Made by a program: the position numbers and the translations under genes. A stretch of 42,340 bases of DNA from an uncultured Actinomycetes bacterium (GTDB lineage Bacteria > Actinomycetota > Thermoleophilia > Solirubrobacterales > 70-9): positions 1 through 42,340 of the forward strand of contig CALCIA010000053.1 of the NCBI GenBank assembly GCA_937907435.1, given 5' to 3'. Positions 33,000-40,044 of the stretch are shown one piece after another. The notes beneath the pieces were generated by a model that worked only from the letters and a program-made list of their open reading frames with translations, searched no databases and was not told where the DNA came from. The stretch's first letter is position 1; every line of letters starts with the position of its first letter.

Positions 33000-33613
33000 T
33001 TGGCGTCGGCGGCCTCGAGCTTTTCCCAGTGCCCGGCCTGCACGGCGAGCTCGGGATGACAGACGAGGCCGTGCCAGACGACCGCCTGGAAGGACTCGAC
33101 CAGCGGCGTCTTCAGCGCCGCCGGGGCGTCGATCCGGATCACCACGTCGGCCAGCTCGGCCAACGTCCCGCCCGGCATCCCGCAGACGCCGAAGAGCTTG
33201 GCGCCGCGCTCCTTGCCGAGCTCCATCGCGTTCACGAGGTTCACCGAGGTGTTGTGCTCGCGTGAGCCACCGCCGACGGAGAAGACGAAGAGCGCGTCGC
33301 GCTCGTTCAGCCGCGAAGTTTCGAGCCAGGCCGAGTAGGCGGTGTCCCAGCCGTCGTCGTTGGTCCGCGCGGTCAGCTCGGAGACGTTGTCGCTGGGTGC
33401 GTAGCTCTCGATCCCGGCGAGTTTGCGGAAGTCGTTGACCGCGTGCGAGGCGTGGCCCGCGCCACCCCCGACGCCGAGCAGGAAGAGCCGGCCGCCGCCC
33501 TCGCGGACGGCGACGAGTTCGCGCGCCATCCGTTCGACGTCCTCATGCGGGATCTGGCCGGCAAGGTCTGCGGTCGCCGCGTAGTAGGCGGCGGCGTGGT
33601 CGGTTGAGCTCAT
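32996..33613 (-). CDS. gmhA: Sedoheptulose 7-phosphate isomerase-like SIS protein
   Basis: 205 residues, one SIS domain. Would convert sedoheptulose 7-phosphate to D-glycero-D-manno-heptose 7-phosphate. Seen: RLFLLGVGGGAGHASHAVNDFRK (where E. coli GmhA has GNGGS), then DALFVFSVGGGSREHNTSVNLVNA (phosphate loop) and LFGVCGMPGGTLAELAD. The GNGGS to GVGGG change and SVGGGS loop set it apart from the classical enzyme, so specificity is inferred from context. It is the promoter-proximal gene of the heptose block; the 106-base gap behind it (33614-33719) contains no gene, and a weak TTTCAC/CAATAG pair there is not convincing. Confidence 0.85.
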   Translation of the reverse strand: MSSTDHAAAYYAATADLAGQIPHEDVERMARELVAVREGGGRLFLLGVGGGAGHASHAVNDFRKLAGIESYAPSDNVSELTARTNDDGWDTAYSAWLETSRLNERDALFVFSVGGGSREHNTSVNLVNAMELGKERGAKLFGVCGMPGGTLAELADVVIRIDAPAALKTPLVESFQAVVWHGLVCHPELAVQAGHWEKLEAADAK

Positions 33614-33719
33614 CAGCGCAGCCTATTGAGATCCGCGATCCGCACGTGAAAGTACGATGAAACGCGTGGCGGTTGCGGGCGGCCCGGCCGCCCGCTCGGG
33701 ATCTTCGATCCGGCGTCCC

Positions 33720-35207
33720 TCAGCGGTCGACCGGCGAGACGGGCCGCGGGCCGCGCCGCAACAGTCCCTGGGGCCCCAGCACGTCATGAAGCTCCTTCGG
33801 GACCATCCCGACGGCGAGCCCGACGCCGAGGAAGACGACCGCCGCTGCCGCCGCTGCCGGGATGTCGCCGATCGGGAGCAGCAGCACCGCGACGCTCGCC
33901 AGCGCCGCGACGGCGACGCGGGCGAGGAAGCCGGCCCGCACCGTCACCCGACCGGTCGAGATGTGGAGGCGCCAGTAGATCAACCCGGCCAGGACGACGT
34001 CGGCGGCGACGCTGGCCATCGCTCCTCCCTTCGCGCCGAGCGGCGGCACCAGGACCGCGGCGAAGACGGCGACCGCGAGGAGACCGAGGGCATTGGTGAA
34101 GATCAGCTGGCGCTGCCGGCCCAGGGCCACCAGCGCCACCGTCCAGATCTGGTAGAGCGCGATGAAGAGCAGGGCGACGACCTGGATCCGCAGAACGTTG
34201 CCGGCCGGTTCGAATTCGGCGCCGCCGATCACCCTCATCACCGGGTCGGCGGCTCGGATCGTCACCAGGATGACCAGCATCCCGGCGATCACGGCGCCCT
34301 CGCTCAGTCCTTCGATCGCGTAGCGCAGTCGGGCGAGGTTTTCGTGGGCGGCGGTCGTCATCACCGGCAGGGCGACGCTGGCGACGAGGATCGGCAGGGC
34401 GATCAACGCTTCCATCGCCCGCAGCGAGCCGCCGAAATAACCGACCTGCTGGGCGTTCGAGATCAACGACATGAGGACGATCACGAGGCGGAAGTAGATC
34501 TGGCCGAGGACGAGCGCGGCGGCGATCGGGAGGGCCGTCCGCAGCAGCCCACGTTGACGGGTGGGGTCCCAGCGCGGGCGGACCACGCCATCACGGCCGA
34601 CCAGGAGCGGGAGGATGGCGAGGACGACCAGGCCGACCAGGATCTGCAAGGCGAGGAACGCGTCCAGCTTCGCGCCGACCACCGCCAACGCCACGACGCC
34701 GACCATGACGATGAAGGCACGGAGCATTTCGACCAGCGCGATCCCGGCGTTGCGCAGCTCGACGGTCAGCGGCACCAGCATCGCGTTGCCGACGGCGACG
34801 AGCAGGATGCCGAAGCCGGCGAGCCCGGTGCCGACCACCATCTCGCGCGGATAGCCGACCACGAGCGCGAAGCCGACGAGGCCTACCCACGCCAACGCCG
34901 CGACGACGACGCGCTGACCGACCACGTTGGCCAGCAGCGTGCGGCGTTCGCCCCGCTCGCACATGGTCAGGTCTTTGGCGGCCGAGACGTTGAGGCCGGT
35001 GTCGACGATCGCCAACGCGATCCCGACCAGCGACATCACCGTGACATAACGGCCGGACTCCTCGACCCCGAGGTGCCGCAGCAGCAGCGTCGCGGTCGCG
35101 AGGGCGAAGACGAGGCTGGCCAGGTTCGCCCCCAGGCGCAGGGCACTACCGTGGATTACCTTCTTGCCCGCTCCTTTGGAACGAAGGACGTCCGCTTCTT
35201 CAGCCAC
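33720..35207 (-). CDS. wzx: Wzx-type oligosaccharide flippase
   Basis: 495 residues with about 12-14 hydrophobic segments, MOP superfamily. N-terminal features are typical of Wzx/RfbX proteins: KVIHGSALRLGANLASLVFA before TM1 and LLLRHLGVEESGRYVTVMSLVGIA after it. A central cytoplasmic loop (VGRDGVVRPRWDPTRQRG) divides the two halves; the second half has LPILVASVALPVMT and YQIWTVALVALGRQ. It would flip undecaprenyl-linked oligosaccharide. Together with Wzm/Wzt this gives two different exporters in one locus. It overlaps the upstream GT2 by eight bases. Confidence 0.88.
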   Translation of the reverse strand: MAEEADVLRSKGAGKKVIHGSALRLGANLASLVFALATATLLLRHLGVEESGRYVTVMSLVGIALAIVDTGLNVSAAKDLTMCERGERRTLLANVVGQRVVVAALAWVGLVGFALVVGYPREMVVGTGLAGFGILLVAVGNAMLVPLTVELRNAGIALVEMLRAFIVMVGVVALAVVGAKLDAFLALQILVGLVVLAILPLLVGRDGVVRPRWDPTRQRGLLRTALPIAAALVLGQIYFRLVIVLMSLISNAQQVGYFGGSLRAMEALIALPILVASVALPVMTTAAHENLARLRYAIEGLSEGAVIAGMLVILVTIRAADPVMRVIGGAEFEPAGNVLRIQVVALLFIALYQIWTVALVALGRQRQLIFTNALGLLAVAVFAAVLVPPLGAKGGAMASVAADVVLAGLIYWRLHISTGRVTVRAGFLARVAVAALASVAVLLLPIGDIPAAAAAAVVFLGVGLAVGMVPKELHDVLGPQGLLRRGPRPVSPVDR

Positions 35208-35967
35208 GCCCGACCGGCTCGCGCCCGGTCCGCGGCTCGCGGATCTGGTAGTCGCCGCGGCTCAGCACTTTCTCCAGCCACACGTAGAGCACGATGAAGA
35301 GGTAACGGCTCCCCATCTCTTTCATCTTCAGCTTCGCTTCGCCGGAGGTGCGGTTGGTCCAGGAGGTGGGGACGACGGCGAAGCTGTGGCCGCGGACGAT
35401 CGCCTTCAGGGGGAGCTCGACCGTGAGGTTGAAGTGTTTGGAGAGGAGCGGCTGGACGGTCTCGATGACCTCGCGCTTGTAGGCCTTGAAGGCGTTGGTG
35501 GTGTCGTTGTAGCGATGCCGGAAGAGGATGCGGATGAACTGGTTGGCGAGCCGGTTGAAGAAGAGCTTCAGCGGCGGGTAGTCGTGGATCTCGGCACCGG
35601 GCATGAAGCGCGAGCCGAAGGCGCAGTCCCAGCCCTCCTCGAGCAGCCGGTGGTAGCGGACCAGGTCCCGGGGATCGTCGGAGGCGTCGGCCATCACGAT
35701 CGCCACCGCGTCGCCCTCGAAGACGTCGAGCCCCGCCCGGATCGCGTTGCCGAAGCCGCGTTCGTAGTGGGACTTGTGGACCCGGACGCGCGGGTTCTGC
35801 GCGCCGATCGCGGCGATGACCGCTTCGGTCCGATCCTCGGAATCGTCGTTGACGACGACGACCTCGTAGTCGATCCCGGCCGCCTCCAGGGTGGAGATCA
35901 GCCCTTCAACCGTGGCGCCCACCGACCCTTCCTCGTTCTGGGCCGGCATCACTACCGAGAGTCTCAT
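35200..35967 (-). CDS. DPM1-like family 2 glycosyltransferase
   Basis: 255 residues, GT2 of the dolichol-phosphate mannose synthase type: LSVVMPAQNEEGSV, VVVVNDDSEDRTE, YERGFGNAIRAGL, metal motif VMADASDDPRDL (about 92-103), FGSRFMPGA and SWTNRTSGEAKLKM. It has no pair of C-terminal membrane helices, only a weakly hydrophobic stretch near 220-235, so it is the soluble or peripheral class, unlike the GtrB-like protein at 26828. It would load a sugar onto polyprenyl phosphate. Eight-base overlap with wzx; 30 bases from the AbiE remnant. Confidence 0.88.
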   Translation of the reverse strand: MRLSVVMPAQNEEGSVGATVEGLISTLEAAGIDYEVVVVNDDSEDRTEAVIAAIGAQNPRVRVHKSHYERGFGNAIRAGLDVFEGDAVAIVMADASDDPRDLVRYHRLLEEGWDCAFGSRFMPGAEIHDYPPLKLFFNRLANQFIRILFRHRYNDTTNAFKAYKREVIETVQPLLSKHFNLTVELPLKAIVRGHSFAVVPTSWTNRTSGEAKLKMKEMGSRYLFIVLYVWLEKVLSRGDYQIREPRTGREPVGRG

Positions 35968-35997
35968 GCGCGGGACGCTATATGACTCGCCTGAACA

Positions 35998-36757
35998 TCA
36001 AAGCTCCGCGAAGAATTGCTGCGCATATGCGACCGGCCCGCTGTCTGTGGTCCTGGTGAAGCGCGCTCGCACCTCCAGGAAGGTAGCCCTCAGTGGTTCG
36101 AGGGCGGAGGCGAGACTGCCCTCGCGCAGGCGATGCGCGGCCTGCTCCGGACCTCCGGCGCGATTGTGCTGAAGGACGTAGACAAGGTCGTAGTAGTCCT
36201 TCGTGGCCGCCCGGGTGCGCGCCGCCACGCACTTGGAAAGCAGGTAGCCCTCAAGGCCGGCGAAACGGGCGCGGACGGTCGCCCTGGTCCCGTCGGCGAG
36301 TTTGCCCGTCAACTCCTCCCAGGCGAAGTCGCCGGCCACGTAGCCCGTGCCGCGAAGGTTTTGCGCACCGAGCATGCGACAACCGCTCGGCCGAATCACC
36401 TCCCCCTCTCGGTAGTCGGGAAGGTCACAGAGGAACTCGAGCTTCACCGGCACGTCCTCGATCGGCACTCTCCAGCGCCCAGCCGTCCTCATCCAGATCC
36501 GGTTTGAAATCGAGGCGTTCCAGCGCCCGCTCTACGCGGCCCAGGTCTGCATTTAGGCCAACATGGGTGATGAGCAAGACGTCGACATCGGTCGTGCCAA
36601 GGTGCTCCGGTACAAGGACCCCGTCACGCGCGAGAACGGCAGGCACCAAGCCGCCGAGCACCACCAAGAAGATGTCCTCGTCACCCAGTGCATGCAGCAG
36701 CCGCACCAGGGCGAGCTCGGCGAGAGCGCGGGTCTCACGGGAACGCTGTTCATCCAT
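35998..36757 (-). pseudogene. AbiEii-like nucleotidyltransferase toxin, frameshifted
   Basis: Two overlapping frames together encode one AbiEii-type nucleotidyltransferase. Frame 1 (36757 downward) has VVLGGLVPAVLARDG and HLGTTDVDVLL, the GG...TTDxD metal site. Frame 2 (ending 35998) has VPVKLEFLCDLP and RAATKDYYDLVYVL, the KxxDxxDL motif. Removing one G from the GGG at 36478-36480 joins them exactly as DEDGWRWRVPIEDV, making an intact protein of about 250 residues. As written the toxin is broken. It starts inside the 3' end of the AbiEi-like gene (eight-base overlap), the normal antitoxin-then-toxin order. A sequencing error is possible. Confidence 0.8.
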
Positions 36758-37826
36758 CGGCGGGGTGCTCCGTGCTGCCGGGATGCAGTGGATCGATCAG
36801 CTCCGCCTTGACGTGATCCGCCGCATCGCCTCCACGGCCGGGGAATGAGGACAGGTCAGCGAACAGACGCGGAGCGCTCACGACTGGAATCTGTTCGACT
36901 CTGCGAGCGGAGGTGAACACGCGGGCATCGGCTGCCCAGAAGGTGACCCGGCCACCCTCGTCGACCTCCCGCAGACTCGCCTCCTCGATCGCTTCGCTGA
37001 GCGGCGCCGCAAATTCGGTGTCCGCGATATAGATGTGGAGGTTCGGCGTCGTGCTCGCGAAGGGGGCGACGAGCTCGAGGCCTGCCCAGCCACTGACCGC
37101 CCAGTCCACCGCTTGGTCCAACGCAGGGGCGAGGTCTCTGCGTAGGAGCGCCATCGGGTCGTTGGTCGCGCGATGCGCGATGCGGGTCACATCCCTGGAA
37201 TCGGCGACTGCCGCTGACCATGCGGCGAGCAGTCCATCCCCATCGACCAGGCCCCGGTAGGACCCGGCTCCCCGCGAAGGGCCGTGCTTGGCGGTCCACC
37301 CCTGATCGTCGAAAGCCTTGAGGACTTTGGCAGCCTGCGCGGTGGACCAGCCGCTCGCTTGCGCGAGCTCGGCCACGCGCAACGGGTGGTCCTCCTGGGC
37401 GAGGATCGTCTCCGCGACCGCGATCGCCGACTTCGACCAAGAGAAGGACCGGGGCCGGCCCCGGCTGTCGGGCCGGGAAATTAATTCGCGGATCACGACC
37501 AGTCCGCCTGGGCCGATGATCCGAGCCTGGCCAGCTTCATCTGCCCAGTTGACACGGCGCTCCCGCAGCCACTCGATCGCGCCCGGAGATAGGTGGCGCG
37601 CGAGCAGGACCAGGTTCTCCGGCCACTGCTCTCCCACCGCGGTAGCCGCTCGGCGAACATCCTGCGGCCAGCCCTCACCTGCCCACTTCACCTCGATCGC
37701 GACCCCCCGTCCATCACGGGTCCGGACTACGAAATCGGCGCCGCTGTCCCCAGGCGAGGTTTCGACCGTCGCGGGCTCCAACGCGGACGCGAGAATCATC
37801 CGGGCGCGCTTTTCTATCTCGGGCAC
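36750..37826 (-). CDS. AbiEi-like type IV antitoxin / transcriptional regulator
   Basis: 358 residues from GTG 37826. Three parts: an N-terminal restriction-nuclease-like region with Asp31, Glu45 and Lys47 (GADFVV ... VAIEVKW), a winged-helix segment (LRVAELAQASGWSTAQAAKVLKAF cut at about 152-175), and a C-terminal domain ending VSAPRLFADLSSFPG and GDAADHVKAEL, which resembles AbiEi-type regulators. AbiEi proteins neutralise AbiEii by repressing or otherwise blocking it and bind inverted repeats at their own promoter; a strong palindrome overlaps this start. It is followed directly by the frameshifted nucleotidyltransferase. The gene looks intact. Confidence 0.78.
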   Translation of the reverse strand: MPEIEKRARMILASALEPATVETSPGDSGADFVVRTRDGRGVAIEVKWAGEGWPQDVRRAATAVGEQWPENLVLLARHLSPGAIEWLRERRVNWADEAGQARIIGPGGLVVIRELISRPDSRGRPRSFSWSKSAIAVAETILAQEDHPLRVAELAQASGWSTAQAAKVLKAFDDQGWTAKHGPSRGAGSYRGLVDGDGLLAAWSAAVADSRDVTRIAHRATNDPMALLRRDLAPALDQAVDWAVSGWAGLELVAPFASTTPNLHIYIADTEFAAPLSEAIEEASLREVDEGGRVTFWAADARVFTSARRVEQIPVVSAPRLFADLSSFPGRGGDAADHVKAELIDPLHPGSTEHPADG

Positions 37827-37869
37827 CTTTTCTACTTTACCAGTAGATTATGAATCCGAGTAGAAAAGG
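37826..37869 (-). promoter_or_regulatory. Palindromic operator over the AbiEi start
   Basis: CCTTTTCTACT (37826-37836) and AGTAGAAAAGG (37859-37869) are perfect 11-base inverted arms. An additional AGTAG (37842-37846) pairs with the inner CTACT (37832-37836). On the minus strand CATAAT (37853-37848) is a good -10. The right arm ends on the GTG start codon, so the message could be leaderless or nearly so. This AT-rich stretch stands out from its surroundings and fits autoregulation by AbiEi. Confidence 0.65.
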
Positions 37870-38094
37870 CGACCGAGCCGCTGGGTCGTTACCGACGAGG
37901 AATCCCTTGACGGCATCGTTGAGCCAGCCGACCGAAAGGTCGCGCCGCTCGGCCACCCCCGAGGCCGCGCGGCCGGCGCCTGAGCAATCGAGCGCGAGGT
38001 GCTCGCCCAAGGTTCCCAGGAACGCGTCGTAGCGGGGATCTCCGGTCGGCGCCCGTGCTCGACGATCGCCTCGGAGCGAGAGCCTCCGCCGCGA
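37837..38094 (-). pseudogene. Decayed coding fragment upstream of AbiEi
   Basis: The minus-strand frame from 38094 to a TAA at 37837-37839 encodes about 85 residues with protein-like composition (DPRYDAFLGTLGEHLALD, then RRDLSVGWLNDAVKGFLV), but begins right after a TAG and has no proper start. The GWLNDAVKGF piece recalls C-terminal parts of some DUF6036-like nucleotidyltransferases, a match made from memory. The rest of the 388-base gap (37827-38214) shows no intact gene; the frame from 38341 is antisense to the SDR and looks random. Most likely a remnant of another toxin-type gene. Confidence 0.4.
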
Positions 38095-38214
38095 CTACAC
38101 CGAGCTTGGCCCAGCCGAGCGGGTCAAACAGGTTTGTGAACTTTCCCGCTTCATGTCGCGGGTGGCCGAGGCGGGACGAGCCCGGCGCGGTGCCTGAACT
38201 CCCCGCGGCGAACG

Positions 38215-39288
38215 TCAGGCCGGTGCCGCCGTCCAGCGCTCGACGTTCTGCTCGTACATCTCCTGGAGGATCTCGTCGATCCCGTAGCGGAGCTTGAAGT
38301 TCGGGTAGTCGGCCTGGAAGGGGGCGAGGTCGGAGATCCACCAGCGGTGGTCGCCGATCCGCGGCTCCTCGCCCATCTCCCAGGAGAGGGTGTTGCCGGA
38401 GACGCGCTCGCAGACCTCGATCGCCTCCAGCATCGAGCAGTTGGAGAAGCGGCCGCCGCCGATGTTGTAGACGGCGTGGGGACGGGGCGCTTTGCGGAAC
38501 TCGTCGAAGGCGGCGATCAGGTCGGCGCTGTGGATGTTGTCGCGGACCTGCTTGCCCTCATAACCGAAGACGGTGTAGTGGGTGCCGGTGACGGTGCACT
38601 TCATCAGGTAGGCGAGGAAGCCGTGCAGCTTGGCGCCCGCGTGCTGGGGACCGGTGAGGCAGCCGCCGCGGAAACAGGCGGTCGGCATGTCGAAGTAGTA
38701 CCCGTACTCCTGCACCAGCAGGTCGGCCGCCGCCTTGGAGACGCCGAACAGCGAGTGGGTGGAGGTGTCGATCGACATGCTCGTGTCGATGCCCTTGTAG
38801 TAGGGGTGGTCCTCGGGCAGCTCAAGGCGCTTCTCCAGCGACTGCAGCGGCAGCCGGTTCGGCGTGTCGCCGTACACCTTGTTGGTGGAGGTGAAGATGA
38901 AGGGCGCGTCGATCGCGTGCGCGCGCGCCGCCTCGAGCAGGTTCAGGGTGCCGTTGGCGTTGACGCCGAAGTCGGTCTGCGGCTCACTCGCCGCCCAGTC
39001 GTGGGACGGCTGCGCCGCGGTGTGAATGACCAGCTCGACCTGACCCGCATGCTCCTGGAAGATCCGCATGACCGCCGCCGCGTCACGGATGTCGACGTTC
39101 TCCCACTTGAAACTCTTGTGCTCCTCCACGAGCCGCTGGGTCACGTGCGAGGTCGAGGACTCCGGCCCGAAGAAGCGGGCCCGCATGTCGTTCTCGATCC
39201 CGACCACGTCGAAGCCCTGGCCGATGAAGTGGTCCACGGCCTCCGAGCCGATCAGACCCCCGGCCCCGGTGATGATCGCTACGGGCAC
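38215..39288 (-). CDS. CDP-paratose 2-epimerase-like SDR with Phe at the catalytic Tyr position
   Basis: 357 residues from GTG 39288, which follows a strong ribosome site (AGGAG, seven bases away). Extended SDR: VAIITGAGGLIGSEAVDHF, FTSTNKVYGDTPN (about 132-144, the STNKVYGD of tyvelose epimerases) and GKQVRDNIHSADLIAAF. The YxxxK motif reads FGVSK (Phe181, Lys185) in HSLFGVSKAAADLL, and RGGCLTGPQHAGAKLHGFL follows. The loss of the Tyr hydroxyl argues against the usual proton-transfer chemistry, though relatives with HSLFGASK-like sequences are, as I recall, widespread. No other CDP-sugar genes are seen. It lies 42 bases after the nucleotidyltransferase gene. Confidence 0.85.
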   Translation of the reverse strand: MPVAIITGAGGLIGSEAVDHFIGQGFDVVGIENDMRARFFGPESSTSHVTQRLVEEHKSFKWENVDIRDAAAVMRIFQEHAGQVELVIHTAAQPSHDWAASEPQTDFGVNANGTLNLLEAARAHAIDAPFIFTSTNKVYGDTPNRLPLQSLEKRLELPEDHPYYKGIDTSMSIDTSTHSLFGVSKAAADLLVQEYGYYFDMPTACFRGGCLTGPQHAGAKLHGFLAYLMKCTVTGTHYTVFGYEGKQVRDNIHSADLIAAFDEFRKAPRPHAVYNIGGGRFSNCSMLEAIEVCERVSGNTLSWEMGEEPRIGDHRWWISDLAPFQADYPNFKLRYGIDEILQEMYEQNVERWTAAPA

Positions 39289-39330
39289 TGTCCTACTCCT
39301 TCCCCCCCGCGGGGGCCTTGATTTCGAGCG

Positions 39331-39825
39331 CTATTCGCCACGCGCCTCACGCAGTCTCCTCAAATCGAGCAGATCCTCCGGCCTTCCGGCCGCTTCCTTC
39401 ATCGCAACAAGATGGTCGTAGCCGCAGAAGCGAATCCTATGGCCGAAGACGAAATCCTCGATCGCCGCGGACCTCAACTCCGCGTATTCAAGCTCCGGTG
39501 CGACGAACTGCAGGATGTCCAGCCTGCCATGGTCGGTGTTGAGGACGAAATTCCCGCCCAAGGCGAGTCCGTCGGCATCCAGCTGGACGACCTCGTCCTC
39601 GGAGAACTCCTCGGTCCCCTGAACCTGCGCACCCAACCTGTCCAACGCCTCCGCCAGCCGGGTCAGGTTCTCCGGGTCTGGAGCTGGGACGACCTCCAAA
39701 TCCTTGGTCGTGGGTAGTTCTCCGTGGGCGCTGACGGCGAAGCCGCCGATCACGACAAACTCGACGCCGACCTCCTCGAGAGTCGCCAGCAGGGACTCCC
39801 CTTCAAGGGGCAGCAGCTCGTTCAA
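39331..39825 (-). CDS. Small nucleotidyltransferase-fold protein, toxin candidate
   Basis: 164 residues from TTG 39825, overlapping the preceding small gene as TTGA; the longer frame to 40011 runs over that gene and is rejected. Nucleotidyltransferase-like start: VEFVVIGGFAVSAHGELPTTKDLEVV (GG at 27-28, T-KDLE near 40-44), later GGNFVLNTDHGRLDILQF and a KEAAGRPEDLLDLRRL end, the Lys...DLxDL motif of AbiEii/DUF6036-like proteins. The second metal residue is Glu rather than Asp. Coupled to a 61-residue gene, it looks like a toxin-antitoxin pair. Flanked by two SDR genes, it has no obvious glycan function. Confidence 0.75.
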   Translation of the reverse strand: MNELLPLEGESLLATLEEVGVEFVVIGGFAVSAHGELPTTKDLEVVPAPDPENLTRLAEALDRLGAQVQGTEEFSEDEVVQLDADGLALGGNFVLNTDHGRLDILQFVAPELEYAELRSAAIEDFVFGHRIRFCGYDHLVAMKEAAGRPEDLLDLRRLREARGE

Positions 39826-40007
39826 ACGCGTTCGGTCTTCGCCCGTTCGCGTCCGCGCTTGGCGAGCCTGCTCAACTCGGAGCTGAGGGTGATCGCATGC
39901 TCGACACGCCGGCCCGGAGTGCCTTCCTCGAACTCTCGCTTCGCCGCGGCAACATCCGCCTTGCCGTCGGGCGTCCAATTCCCGCTCCGCTTCAGCTTGC
40001 GATCCAC
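39822..40007 (-). CDS. Small basic protein, antitoxin candidate
   Basis: 61 residues from GTG 40007 (VDRKLKRSGNW). It is charged and probably helical: KADVAAAKREFEEGTPGRR, then VEHAITLSSELSRLAKRGRE. No family is recognised. The last four bases overlap the nucleotidyltransferase start, and a -10-like TACAAT sits six bases before the GTG, so the transcript may be leaderless. Small-gene-first order and overlap resemble toxin-antitoxin operons; a role as antitoxin or as accessory to the nucleotidyltransferase is inferred. The ORF continues further upstream but that part is antisense-like. Confidence 0.6.
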   Translation of the reverse strand: MDRKLKRSGNWTPDGKADVAAAKREFEEGTPGRRVEHAITLSSELSRLAKRGRERAKTERV

Positions 40008-40013
40008 GCACCG

Positions 40014-40040
40014 ATTGTACTTCGCGTCCACCGGCGCCAA
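40014..40040 (-). promoter_or_regulatory. Candidate promoter of the small-protein/nucleotidyltransferase pair
   Basis: On the minus strand TTGGCG (40040-40035), 15 bases, then TACAAT (40019-40014), followed after six bases by the GTG at 40007. The -10 is good, the spacer short. It would give a leaderless message separate from the upstream epimerase transcript. Confidence 0.4.
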
Positions 40041-40044
40041 GGCT

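Noticed and set aside
37889..38341. Minus-strand open frame of 150 codons
   Set aside because: Its first part is a shifted-frame reading of the SDR C-terminus and its last part is a poor frame of the decayed fragment; no consistent protein is encoded.
39826..40011. Upstream extension of the nucleotidyltransferase frame
   Set aside because: It overlaps the 61-residue gene in another frame and has Arg-rich shadow composition; the TTG at 39825 overlaps the small gene's stop as in coupled pairs.
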